NCBI GenBank assembly: GCA_964390805.1
Contig: CAYMKL010000137.1
Location: 1-17,537, forward strand
Direction of reading: 5' to 3'
DNA length: 17,537 nucleotides
Source of the DNA: CAYMKL01 sp964390805
Lineage (GTDB): Bacteria; Chloroflexota; Anaerolineae; VGOG01
The notes beneath the pieces are model-generated. The model made no database searches. It saw only the letters and a list, made by a program, of their open reading frames with translations, and was not told where the DNA came from. This document shows positions 8,385 to 16,000 of this stretch, in pieces (the stretch's first letter is position 1; each line of letters opens with the position of its first letter). The position numbers were made by a program, and so were the translations under genes.

Positions 8385-8605
8385 ACTGGCCGAATTCTCT
8401 TATCTTGTCTTCGTAGCCACCTTCCTTCTAAGGCAAATGAGCCGGAATCACCTACCAAAGAACGAGGAGGGATGCCTCTGACAAAGTCGGAGCCCATCCC
8501 TCCCCTTTGAGAACGCATTTTGAGAACCGTATGCTACCATGAGAACTGCAGACCCTTCTCCTTGCTAAGCAGCCTACCCCCTAGCAAGCTGGCGTTTCCA
8601 ACCAG
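8385..8605 (-). ncRNA. Conserved structured 5' leader of the hydrogenase operon
   Basis: The stretch between promoter and hydrogenase start resembles the fdnG leader (16190-16408). The best block, at 8532-8555, matches 16334-16357 in 23 of 24 positions (- strand core CTGCAG.TCTCATGGTAGCA). Around it are a hairpin (CTTGCTA...TAGCAAG), the attenuator-like hairpin at 8466-8503, and a shared GATTCC...AGGAAGG block. No open reading frame explains the conservation. It does not match any riboswitch class I could recall. Confidence 0.55.
8466..8503 (-). terminator. Leader hairpin (candidate attenuator) before the hydrogenase operon
   Basis: Two stacked stems lie about 100-140 nt after the transcription start: an outer 9-bp stem (GGAGGGATG / CATCCCTCC) and an inner 7-bp stem (CTCTGAC / GTCGGAG, one G-U pair). 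On the - strand it is followed by TCGTTCTTTG, a weak T-tract. The equivalent hairpin before fdnG (16264-16308) has different bases but the same shape and a better T-tract. Confidence 0.55.
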
Positions 8606-8611
8606 CTGCGT

Positions 8612-8640
8612 AGTATATCACGAGCGGCGATTCTTGTCAA
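8612..8640 (-). promoter_or_regulatory. Promoter of the hydrogenase operon
   Basis: On the - strand, a perfect TTGACA (8640-8635) and TATACT (8617-8612) are separated by 17 bp, with GTGA just before the -10 box. The same boxes, spacing and GTGA occur before fdnG at 16415-16443. Confidence 0.85.
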
Positions 8641-8654
8641 TTTCCCGTACTCGT

Positions 8655-8828
8655 TCACGTAAGATGATGTTGCCGAGAAAGATAGCGGTAGCGGCGCTTG
8701 TCGGAGTCCCCCAACTCTTGGCGGCACCTCGCACAAGTGGCGATGTCGGGAAGGACCAGGACCGTCTTGTCCCCCGTCTCCTGGCTACGACGGATGACGA
8801 AGTCGGGATAGCCAACGGAGTCGAGAAC
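8655..8828 (-). pseudogene. hypF: Remnant of hypF (hydrogenase maturation carbamoyltransferase)
   Basis: The frame following the stop of the thioredoxin gene reads, without a start codon, FVIRRSQETGDKTVLVLPDI and ATCARCRQELGDSDKRRYRY. This matches the first zinc-finger region of HypF (family pattern LPDIATCxxCxxELxDPxxRRYRYPFxNC). After RRYRY the similarity stops at about 8682, where the next family residues (PFxNCxxCGPR) are missing, and a TGA follows. Only about 50 of some 750 residues are left: the N-terminal acylphosphatase and everything after the first CxxC are gone. It is most likely debris of a rearrangement that joined the hydrogenase promoter to this place. A functional hypF must be elsewhere. 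Confidence 0.75.
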
Positions 8829-8831
8829 GGC

Positions 8832-9215
8832 CTACTGCGCGATCAGCCCCTCAATGGCCTGCTCGATCACGGGCGCTGGGAGCGAGCCACGCAGGACGTT
8901 GACCTGGGTACCCTCGCTATCCAGCAGCAAGAACGTGGGCGTGCCGATCACCCCATATTCCCTGGCCAACTCCTTGCCCTCTGACTCGTCCACGCTGACG
9001 TAGACCACATCAATGTGCCTCCGGTATTTCTGCTCGATCCCATCCACGATGGGATTCATCTGCTTGCAGAACGGTCAAGTGGCCGAACGGAAGTACAGCA
9101 AGCGGGGACGATTCCCGGCAGAGGACGAGCAGGCACAAGTCAGAAAGACCATCACGCTCGCCAGGGCTGCCAACAGCAGCACAACGAGGACAGTGCGCTT
9201 CTTCAACAAGATCAT
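8832..9215 (-). CDS. Membrane-anchored thioredoxin-like selenoprotein (Sec47, UxxC)
   Basis: This 127-residue thioredoxin-fold protein has TGA (9075-9077) at the first active-site Cys: LLYFRSAT-U-PFCKQM. The ATG at 9215 follows a GAGGAG site, 10 nt after the stop of the neighbouring copy. The N-terminus is a hydrophobic signal or anchor (about residues 8-27) with nearby Cys. The conserved cis-Pro is in GVIGTPTFLLLD. Active site UPFC should make it a strong reductant or disulfide-handling protein outside the membrane. It is the same length as its neighbour and has Sec at the same residue, so they are tandem duplicates. The Trp that normally precedes the active site is Thr here. Gene callers would keep only the part after the TGA, from 9059. 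Confidence 0.85.
9038..9054 (-). promoter_or_regulatory. Candidate SECIS hairpin of the downstream thioredoxin gene
   Basis: Exactly 20 nt after the TGA, TCCCATC pairs with GATGGGA (7 bp) around a GTG loop. In the sister gene the closing pair is G-C in place of this T-A, which is a compensatory change that keeps the stem. Confidence 0.65.
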
Positions 9216-9225
9216 CGTCTCCTCG

Positions 9226-9609
9226 TCACTTTCCTAGAATCCGCTGGATCTCCTGCTGCATCGTCTCGGCGGCCTGGGGTCCCATCAGCCGCCGCACCTC
9301 CTCCCCGGAGTCGTCGAAGAAGAGGAATGTAGGTTGGCCGATGAAGTAGTGTTCCCGGGCCAGCTCCTTCCCTCCCGCTGTGTCAATGTCTATGCGCACA
9401 ATCTTGAAGTCTTCGCCGTAAGTCTCTTCAAGCCCATCCACGATGGGCGTCATACTCTTGCAGATCGGTCACCACGTGGCATAGAAATAGAGCATGCCAC
9501 GGCCCTCCCCCAGTCCGGCTGGCTCTGAGCCGCCGCACCCGGCCAGAACCCAACTACTGACGACTAGGAGAAGGGTGATCGAAACGGCCACCTTCCTTTT
9601 CGAGAACAT
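9226..9609 (-). CDS. Lipoprotein thioredoxin-like selenoprotein (Sec47, WUPIC)
   Basis: This 127-residue protein has an N-terminal signal with the lipobox LAGC (lipidated Cys25), so it should sit on the outer face of the cytoplasmic membrane. The thioredoxin motif reads FYATW-U-PICKSM, with TGA at 9469-9471 in place of the first Cys of WCxxC. The cis-Pro region is FIGQPTFLFFD. The start at 9609 has a GGGGAGG site 6-8 nt upstream and is in frame through the TGA to the stop at 9226. It is the first of a tandem pair, downstream of the Sec-peroxiredoxin, which it could reduce. Without TGA read-through the visible frame would begin at 9453 and lack the active site. Confidence 0.87.
9432..9448 (-). 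promoter_or_regulatory. Candidate SECIS hairpin of the lipoprotein thioredoxin gene
   Basis: Exactly 20 nt after the TGA, GCCCATC pairs with GATGGGC (7 bp) around a GTG loop. Position and loop match the hairpin of the sister gene at 9038-9054. Confidence 0.65.
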
Positions 9610-9683
9610 TTCACGTACCTCCCCTTGATGTCGAGCTTCCCGGAAAGTGCTCAGAGCCCCGTCCCCGGGGCGACCCCTCGCCA

Positions 9684-9705
9684 GTCCTTCGACATGGCTC
9701 AGGAC
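9684..9705. repeat. Single copy of the CCTTCGA..CTCAGGAC repeat
   Basis: The 22-bp sequence GTCCTTCGACATGGCTCAGGAC, an imperfect palindrome with GTCCT/AGGAC ends, lies in the 180-bp spacer between the peroxiredoxin and thioredoxin genes. It is related to the two copies at 233-288. Confidence 0.6.
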
Positions 9706-9789
9706 AAGGCTCAGGGCAGCGCTTTCGCGGGATGACTTCGCCGGCGACGCCGCCGCTTTGCTAACGGGGGACGGGGGCTGAGAGCGTTT

Positions 9790-10365
9790 TCACTGAAGCT
9801 CCTGTAGAACCTGGAACAGAGACTCGTTGTTAGGCAATTCGTTGATGTCGTAGATGTGTGCGTAGCGGATAATGCCTTCTTTATCCACGATGAAACTCGC
9901 CCGTTCAGTGTAGCCCTGAGGACGAAGGACGCCATACTGCTGAGCTACTTCCCCCTGGGGCCAGAAATCACTCAGCAAAAGAACTTTTTCCACTCCCAAC
10001 GACTCGGCCCAGGCGTCGTTGGTGGCTGTGCTGTCCACGCTTATACCCAGAACCTGGGTATCCACCTCCTCGAAGCGCGGCATGTCGGCTTCGAAGGCGG
10101 GGATCTCCTCTGATCAGACAGGCGTCCAGGCCAACGGATAGAAGGCAATAACAACGTTCTTCTTGCCCTGAAAGTCGCTCAGCCGGACATAGCCTCCGGT
10201 GTGGTCCGGCAGTCGGAAGTCGGGGGCCTTATCGCCGACCTGCAACTCAGCGTTGCGCACCTCGCCCGCTCCGGCAGGCCCAAGCTGCGTGGCCCCGACG
10301 TACCCCACCACTAGCCCAACGACGAGCACGCCGGCGAGAAGCATGTACACAGTAGTCTTGTTCAT
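9790..10365 (-). CDS. Membrane-anchored peroxiredoxin selenoprotein (Sec84, AhpC/TSA family)
   Basis: This 191-residue peroxiredoxin reduces H2O2 or organic peroxides. Residues 7-26 form an N-terminal membrane anchor, so the enzyme faces outward. The domain begins at VGDKAPDFRLPDHTGG, and the peroxidatic motif reads FYPLAWTPV-U-SEE, with TGA (10114-10116) where the family has TPVC. The supporting Arg is in TERASFIVD. Frame continues to a second TGA at 9790-9792, which is the true stop. The protein has no cysteine at all, so it is a one-Sec (BCP/PrxU-like) enzyme needing an outside reductant, plausibly the two Sec-thioredoxins next to it. Sec peroxiredoxins are known in anaerobes. The start has an AGGAGG site 5 nt upstream, 52 nt after fdhE. 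Confidence 0.9.
10071..10093 (-). promoter_or_regulatory. Candidate SECIS hairpin of the peroxiredoxin gene
   Basis: Exactly 20 nt after the TGA, CGAAGC (10093-10088) pairs with GCTTCG (10076-10071) around an 11-nt apical region that can pair further. The distance equals that in both thioredoxin genes. Confidence 0.5.
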
Positions 10366-10417
10366 GCATTCCTCCTGTTATGTCTCACATCGCACATCTC
10401 ACACCCCACAATCCACA

Positions 10418-11224
10418 TCACCGATACCCTTCCTGCCGAGCCGCCGCATCCATTGCTACCGTGGTCACTCGCTCCACGGGCAACAGGACCGCCCGCCCTA
10501 CCTCGCGCAAGTCCATGGTCTTCAGGTAGCGTCGGCACTCCTGGCAGACGTAGAGTCGGAAGATGCCATCCTCGCTGGGATAGTAAACGATCTTGGTGTG
10601 ATCGGTGGTTTCACAGAATGGACAACCCAGCCGGTGGTAGAGCCACTGGCTATTACAGCGTGAGCACAGCAGGCGCCGCGCTCCTGCCTCGGCATCCAAC
10701 GTAGCAAAGTCTGGAGCGCCGCCGCAGACCGGGCAATAGCCTCGCCTCCAACCCTGCTGATCCACATGGGGCAGCACTTGTTCAGCCGCCCACTCCTGGT
10801 AGGGCTTCAGCGCCAGGTCCACAGACATTTGGGCCAGCGTGATTTCCTCCGATTCCCCGCCCTTTTCGCCGTAAGCCTGCCCCTCCTCGAATCGCTGTTG
10901 AGCCAGAGCCAGGCACTCTGCGGGGCTGCCGGGCACTGTCTGCCCCAGCAGGTCGGGGTCATAGCCCATCAACAACTGCGCCACGGTCGAGACCAGTTCA
11001 GCGAGGCGCTCCGCTTCCAGCGGCAACTGGGCGAAAGACAGCAGCGGCAGGCCCTGAAGCAATCGCGCCTGCAACGCCTCTTCGTCCACCATCTCCAGGG
11101 TTTCCGATATTTCAGCCTTGGCCTGGTCTAGTATTTGAAACAGCGTGTGATGAAACTCATAGTAAGAGGCCAGGTCGGGCTCTTGTCGTGCGGCCTCGGT
11201 CAACGCCTCTGATATTGTCGGCAC
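10418..11224 (-). CDS. fdhE: FdhE-family formate dehydrogenase accessory protein
   Basis: This 268-residue protein helps assemble respiratory formate dehydrogenase. The C-terminal half holds four CxxC pairs typical of FdhE rubredoxin-like zinc or iron sites: C164/C167 (YCPVCGG), C187/C190 (LCSRC), C201/C204 (GCPFC) and C227/C230 (VCQEC). The N-terminal half is helical. I use the GTG start at 11224, 7 nt after GGGAGG; it gives a normal family length. It lies behind the fdnGHI operon and has its own promoter at 11366-11394. It heads the group fdhE, peroxiredoxin, thioredoxin, thioredoxin, so peroxide defence and formate dehydrogenase assembly are expressed together. It ends with a true TGA stop. 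Confidence 0.9.
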   Translation of the reverse strand: MPTISEALTEAARQEPDLASYYEFHHTLFQILDQAKAEISETLEMVDEEALQARLLQGLPLLSFAQLPLEAERLAELVSTVAQLLMGYDPDLLGQTVPGSPAECLALAQQRFEEGQAYGEKGGESEEITLAQMSVDLALKPYQEWAAEQVLPHVDQQGWRRGYCPVCGGAPDFATLDAEAGARRLLCSRCNSQWLYHRLGCPFCETTDHTKIVYYPSEDGIFRLYVCQECRRYLKTMDLREVGRAVLLPVERVTTVAMDAAARQEGYR

Positions 11225-11356
11225 CTATCTAACCTCCCTGTTACGCATTATGCTGGCAGCCCAATAACCTGCACCTTGAGTTCTTCCCTGACAACAATGA
11301 ATCTTGCGAACCTTCTTGCTGATAGTCTCACCACCACAGAACTCACAAATCATCAT
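11225..11356 (-). pseudogene. Degenerate fragment resembling a YgiT/MqsA-type zinc-finger gene
   Basis: A 43-codon frame beginning MMICEFCGGETISKKVRK resembles the N-terminus of YgiT/MqsA-type zinc-finger proteins (antitoxin-like). The similarity then shifts frame: another frame reads REELKVQVIGLPA before a stop, as in the family pattern, and the second CxxC is missing. It abuts the fdhE start. It is most likely a broken gene. It could also be an ordinary leader with chance similarity, because the start codon falls almost at the predicted transcription start. Confidence 0.35.
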
Positions 11357-11365
11357 TCCACTTGA

Positions 11366-11394
11366 ATTATACCCCATAACGTAACAAAGGGCAA
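11366..11394 (-). promoter_or_regulatory. Promoter of the fdhE-peroxiredoxin-thioredoxin group
   Basis: On the - strand, TTGCCC (11394-11389), a 17-bp spacer and TATAAT (11371-11366) precede fdhE by about 140 bp. The -35 box lies within the 3' arm of the terminator hairpin at 11386-11418. Confidence 0.65.
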
Positions 11395-11418
11395 GGGCCG
11401 AACAGCCCTCGCCCCTTG
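11386..11418 (-). terminator. Terminator-like hairpin downstream of fdnGHI
   Basis: An imperfect stem of about 13 bp (CAAGGGGCGAGGGC with GGCCCTTGCCCTTT, a few mismatches) is followed on the - strand by TTTGTTA. It would end fdnGHI transcripts before fdhE. Confidence 0.6.
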
Positions 11419-11492
11419 ATGTGCATCTACAGCAGACCATGCTGACGCTCTCACGCTGTTTCCACTGCCTATTTGGGAATATCAACAGCCGA

Positions 11493-11527
11493 CGGAGGGA
11501 CACATGGACAGGCCATGTGCCCCTCCG
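11493..11527 (-). terminator. Strong hairpin directly after the formate dehydrogenase cytochrome gene
   Basis: A 15-bp stem with one A-C mismatch (CGGAGGGACACATGG / CCATGTGCCCCTCCG) and a 5-nt loop lies 30 nt after the stop at 11557. It lacks a T-tract on the - strand, so it may protect the mRNA 3' end and need not terminate transcription. The rest of 11419-11556 holds no gene I can see. Confidence 0.5.
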
Positions 11528-11556
11528 AACCGGTTCAAAGGTGGTTTCCGCTTATA

Positions 11557-12231
11557 CTATGACTCGCTCTGGAGTTCCTCATAATACTTCGCGTGATGGT
11601 GCTTGACGTAGTCCCTTGGCATCCACCCGAACAGTATGCCGTTGAGGGCGCCCTTCATCAGTGGATGAGCCACGGCAAGTATGAAGTGCACCAGGAAGAA
11701 GGCTGCGTAGGCGATAGTGCACAGGTCGTGCAGGAACACGCTCCACTGGAATAGCCCCTGCGACACCTCGAACGACGGCAGCACCGTGCCCTTGCCAAAC
11801 CACATGATCAGCCCAGTGACGATGAAGCCCACCATGCAGATGACCACCACCAGGTAGAAGAGCTTCTGCCCAGTGTTGAACTTGTCCTGCGGCGGCATGG
11901 CCTCGTCATCGCCCCGGAAGTAGTAGGCCGGCGCGTTCTTCAGCCAGCCAACGTCATCCTTGCCCCAGCTAAAGATACGCTTCAGAGAGCCGAACAACCC
12001 TCTGGGATCAAAGACGAAGTAGCAGATGGGCACCAACATGAAGGCGATGGCGCCGACGCGGTGGATGAGGCGTAACAGGTGCCCCCCGTCCCCCCGGGCA
12101 ATCGAGTTGCCAAACGGGGTAACGTAGATCATGGCCCCAGTGACAATCAGCACGGCAAAGGCCGCTGTGTGCAACCAGTGCACGAAGCGCTGCCCGGTTC
12201 CGAACATGAGGATCTCTTTCTTGTTATCCAT
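11557..12231 (-). CDS. fdnI: Formate dehydrogenase cytochrome b subunit (FdnI-like)
   Basis: This 224-residue di-haem cytochrome b takes electrons from FdnH and reduces quinone. It has about four membrane helices and histidines at 18, 57, 168 and 182 at or near the haem-ligand positions of E. coli FdnI. The start is 1 nt after the fdnH stop (TAA-G-ATG) with a GGAGG site inside the end of fdnH, so translation is probably coupled. It is the third gene of fdnGHI and is paralogous to the hydrogenase cytochrome at 5665-6330; the two differ mainly in the loop at residues 71-85 and in an insertion before the third helix (SFEVSQGLFQW). Confidence 0.93.
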   Translation of the reverse strand: MDNKKEILMFGTGQRFVHWLHTAAFAVLIVTGAMIYVTPFGNSIARGDGGHLLRLIHRVGAIAFMLVPICYFVFDPRGLFGSLKRIFSWGKDDVGWLKNAPAYYFRGDDEAMPPQDKFNTGQKLFYLVVVICMVGFIVTGLIMWFGKGTVLPSFEVSQGLFQWSVFLHDLCTIAYAAFFLVHFILAVAHPLMKGALNGILFGWMPRDYVKHHHAKYYEELQSES

Positions 12232-12232
12232 C

Positions 12233-13015
12233 TTACGCCTCCTCCGCCTTGATCTTTTGACGCGCCACCAACCAGTTGATCACCAACCCTACAGCCGTCG
12301 CGCCCACGGCGATTCCACCCAACGTCTGCACCCAGGGCTGCCACACTTCGGCCAGCGCCCCTGAGGGGGCCTCGGGCAGGTCGAAGACACTGGGCTTGGC
12401 TGTCAGGACGTACATCATGCCCAGGCCACCCAGCAGGTTCTCACCGTAGAGGTTAGCCTCAGAGAAGCCCCTGCCCCTCAGGGTTCCCACCCGCGTTCGG
12501 CCTTCGTCTACCAGCTCGTTCCGCTCGCCGTACTTGATGGCGCCTGTCGGGCAAGACTTGGCGCAGGCCGGGATCAGCCCATTGACCGCGCGATCCTGAC
12601 AGAAGGTGCACTTGCTGCTCTTGCCCTTGCCCCAGAAGCCGGCATCCTTCGTACGGGGGATGTCAAAGGGGCAGAACTGGGTACAGTAGCCACACCCGTT
12701 GCACTTCGACGGATCATAGGCGGTGAAGCCCATCGGGTCTTTGGAGAGCGCACCCGTGGGGCAGACCCTCACGCAGGGAGCATCGCCACAGTGCATGCAA
12801 CGCACCGGGCGGAACACCCAGCCAAGCCTGCCATTCTGCTCAGTCTCCCAGAAGGCGATTCGGTTCCAGGTATCAGGTGAGAGATCGTGAGGGTTGTCGT
12901 AGCAACCCAGGCAAACGGTTATCTCACCGGGCAGGTCATTCCACGCTTTGCACGCTACTTGACAGGCCCGGCAGGCGGTGCATTTGGATACGTCTATCAA
13001 CATTGCCTTGGTCAT
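12233..13015 (-). CDS. fdnH: Formate dehydrogenase Fe-S subunit (FdnH-like)
   Basis: This 260-residue electron-transfer subunit connects FdnG to the cytochrome. Four ferredoxin-type Cys groups are visible: CTACRACQVAC (from residue 12), CMHCGDAPCVRVCP, CNGCGYCTQFCP and CTFCQDR...CAKSCP, for four [4Fe-4S] clusters. The C-terminus is a membrane helix (IAVGATAVGLVINWLVARQK), as in FdnH. It has no Tat signal and should be exported with FdnG. The start is 1 nt after the fdnG stop. An extra CLGC near residue 35 is a small difference from the hydrogenase paralogue. Confidence 0.94.
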   Translation of the reverse strand: MTKAMLIDVSKCTACRACQVACKAWNDLPGEITVCLGCYDNPHDLSPDTWNRIAFWETEQNGRLGWVFRPVRCMHCGDAPCVRVCPTGALSKDPMGFTAYDPSKCNGCGYCTQFCPFDIPRTKDAGFWGKGKSSKCTFCQDRAVNGLIPACAKSCPTGAIKYGERNELVDEGRTRVGTLRGRGFSEANLYGENLLGGLGMMYVLTAKPSVFDLPEAPSGALAEVWQPWVQTLGGIAVGATAVGLVINWLVARQKIKAEEA

Positions 13016-13016
13016 C

Positions 13017-16000
13017 TTAGAACCCTCCCTTCTTCACCCGTACCAAGAAAGCTTTGTACTCCGGGATCATGGTGTTGGCGTCGCCGACGTGCGGGCTCAG
13101 GTCATTGGCGCTGTCGCCCACGCACAGGCCCGTGAAGCCCCAGTGCCACGGCAGACCGATCTGATGCACGGTCTTGCCGTTCAACTGGAAGGGCTTGAAC
13201 CGCTTGGTGACGATGGCGACGGCCTGGATCTTGCCGCGCAGTGACTCGACGGTGACCAGCTCAGCGTTCTCGACCCCCAAGTCCTCTGCTAATTCCTCGC
13301 TCATCTCCACGAACATCTGCGGCATGAGCTCCACCAGCCAGGGCAGGTTGCGCGTCATCTGGCCCGCCTGCCAGTGCTCGGTCACGCGGTAGGTGGTAGC
13401 CACGATGGGGTACTCGTCGGCCGATGCGACCTCGTCCGGACGCCAGACCTTGATGGCCGGGTTGTGCTGCGTGCCGGAGAGGAGATTGGACACAGGGGCT
13501 TCCAGTGGTTCGTAGTGCTCAGGGAACGGCCCTTCGGCCCGGCCTGGCCCGAAGATGCGGCCGAAACCTTGCGGTTTCATGATGAAGGGATAGCGCGTGC
13601 CTTCCATGTTCATCGGCGCCCAGCCGCCATCGGGAACGTCTCCCTGCCACTTGGTCTTGGGCCCCGTCCAGCGGATGACGAAGTCCTGCACGTCCCACGG
13701 GTTGCCATCCAGGTCCACCGAAGCGCGGTTGTAGATGATGCGCCGGTTGACCGGCCAGCACCAGGACCATTTGGAATACAGGCCGATGCCGGCGGGATGG
13801 TAGTCGGTGTTGTCGCGCCACTTCTGCCGGTTGCCGTCCTTCTCGTTGTAGGACTGGGTGTACAGCCAGTTGGAGGACGAGGTGGAACCATCGGTCAACA
13901 GGTGGCCGAAGGTGCCCATCAGATCCCCCTTGCGGTACTTGACCGAGCCATCGGCGTTGAAGATGTCGGCCTCGGCGAAGCCGTTGATCTCACGGGCGAC
14001 CAGGTCCGTCAGGTCGGCGGCGCCGTTCTTGCCAGCCGGGCTGTCGTACCAGCCCTTCCAGCGCAGCTTGGTGACCGCATCGGCCACCGGGCCACCCTGG
14101 GACTCGTACATACCGATAACCTTGAGCATCAGCTCGACGACGATGTCCAGGTCAGGCGTGGCCTCGCCGGGCGGATCCACTGCCTTCCAGCGCCACTGGC
14201 TCCAGCGCCCGCTGTTGACGATGCTCCCTTCTTTCTCGAAGGAAGCCGCGGCCGGCAGCACGAACACCTCCGTCTTGATGTTGGCGGGATCCAGGCCGGG
14301 CTCCTGCCAGAAGGCGCAGGTCTCTGTCTCCCACAGGTCCACAGTTACCAGCCAGTCCAGTTTCTGCAGCGCTTGCCGCTCGGCGAAGGAGTTGGGGCCG
14401 CCCACAGCCGGGTTTTGGCCCCAGCAGAACAGCCCCTTGATGACGTCGGCGGCCATGGCCTCGAAGAGGGCGATGTGAGAGTAGTTGGTGCCGGGGTTGA
14501 GCTTGGGCAGCCAGTCGTACCCGAAGTCGTTGTCAGCGGCGGCGTTGTCGCCATACCAGCTCTTGAGCAGGCTGACGAAGTACTTGGGGTAGTTTAGCCA
14601 CCAGGACGCGCTCTTGGGATCGGAGGTGGCGAAGGCCGCCGCCCGCCCGTCCAGGTGATCCTGGATGGTAGTTTCCGTGGCTGTCGGTGGCTTGAGATAG
14701 CCAGGCAGGATGTGCCACAGCAGACAGTGGTCAGTGGAACCCTGCACGTTGGACTCGCCACGCAGGGCGTTGATGCCGCCGCCCGCCACGCCGACGTTGC
14801 CTAGCAGCAGTTGCATCATGGCGTAGCCGCGGATGTTCTGCGTGCCGACGGTGTGCTGGGTGGTGCCCATAGCGTACATGATGGTGCCGCTCTTGCCCAC
14901 CGCGCCTGTCTTGGCATAGGTCTCGCAGATCTGCAGATAAGTCGCTTTGTCCGTCCCGGTGACGTTGCACACGGTGTCGGGATCATAGCGCGCGTACTGC
15001 TTCTTGAGCAGTTGGAAGACGCAGTCGGGATCCTGCAGCGTCTTATCCTTGAGCGGAATGCCGTCCGCATCCGTCTGCCACTTCCAGGTGGACTTGTCGT
15101 ACTTGCCGAACTGCCCAACGCCAGGGAAGTCTTCTTTCTGTTGGAACCCAGAGAATTTGCCATCTAGCTCGGCGGCTGTCTTGAACTCAGGGTCAATCAG
15201 GAAGGCGACGTTGGTGTATTCGGTGACGTAGGTCATGTTGTAGTTCTGGGGATTGGCTTCCATGTCGTCCAGCACCCACTTGATCATCCCGCCGAAGAAG
15301 GCGATGTCGGTGCCCGAACGCATGTGAGCGAAGATGTGGGCCTTGGACGACGAACGGGTGAAGCGGGGATCCACACTGATGAGCGTGGCCCCGTTCTCGT
15401 CTATGGCCTTGGTGACCCATTTGAAGGAAATGGGATGGTTCTCGGCGGCGTTGCTGCCGATAATCATGATGCAATCACTGTTCTTAATGTCAACCCAGTG
15501 ATTGGTCATTGCTCCTCTACCGAACGACTCTGCCAGAGCCGCAACTGTAGCGGAGTGTCATATACGCGCTTGGTGCTCAATGTACACCATGCCCAGCGCT
15601 CGCATGGCCTTGACGATGAGGGAACACTCCTCGTTGTCCAGCGCGGCGCCGCCCAGCGAAGCGATGGCCTCCAGCCGATTGACCGTGCGACCCTCGCTGT
15701 CGTCCTCAATGAAGTAGTTATCCCGGGTGTCCTTGACGCGCTGTGCGATTGCATCGAGGGCCCAATCCCAGGACTTCTCCTCCCACTTGGATGAGCCGGG
15801 CGCGCGGTACTTCACCTTTTGCAAGCGATTGCGATTGACCTCACCATCCACGGTGTTGAGCTGGGCCATTCCCAGTCCCTTGCTGCACAGGGAGCCCTGG
15901 TTGACGGGATGGTCGGGGTCGCCTTCGAGATTGAGCACCCGGCCGCCTTCGGCACTGACGATAGCGCCGCAGCCCACGGCACAGAAGCAGCAAATGGTGG

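Noticed and set aside
8618..8815. 65-residue - strand frame overlapping the hydrogenase promoter.
   Set aside because: It is out of frame with the hypF remnant, which explains the stretch better, and shows no domain.
13374..14597. Long + strand open frames opposite fdnG and the hydrogenase large subunit (also 3954-5207).
   Set aside because: They lie antisense to well-supported genes with high G+C in the third position, have no recognisable domain, and are usual shadows of such genes.
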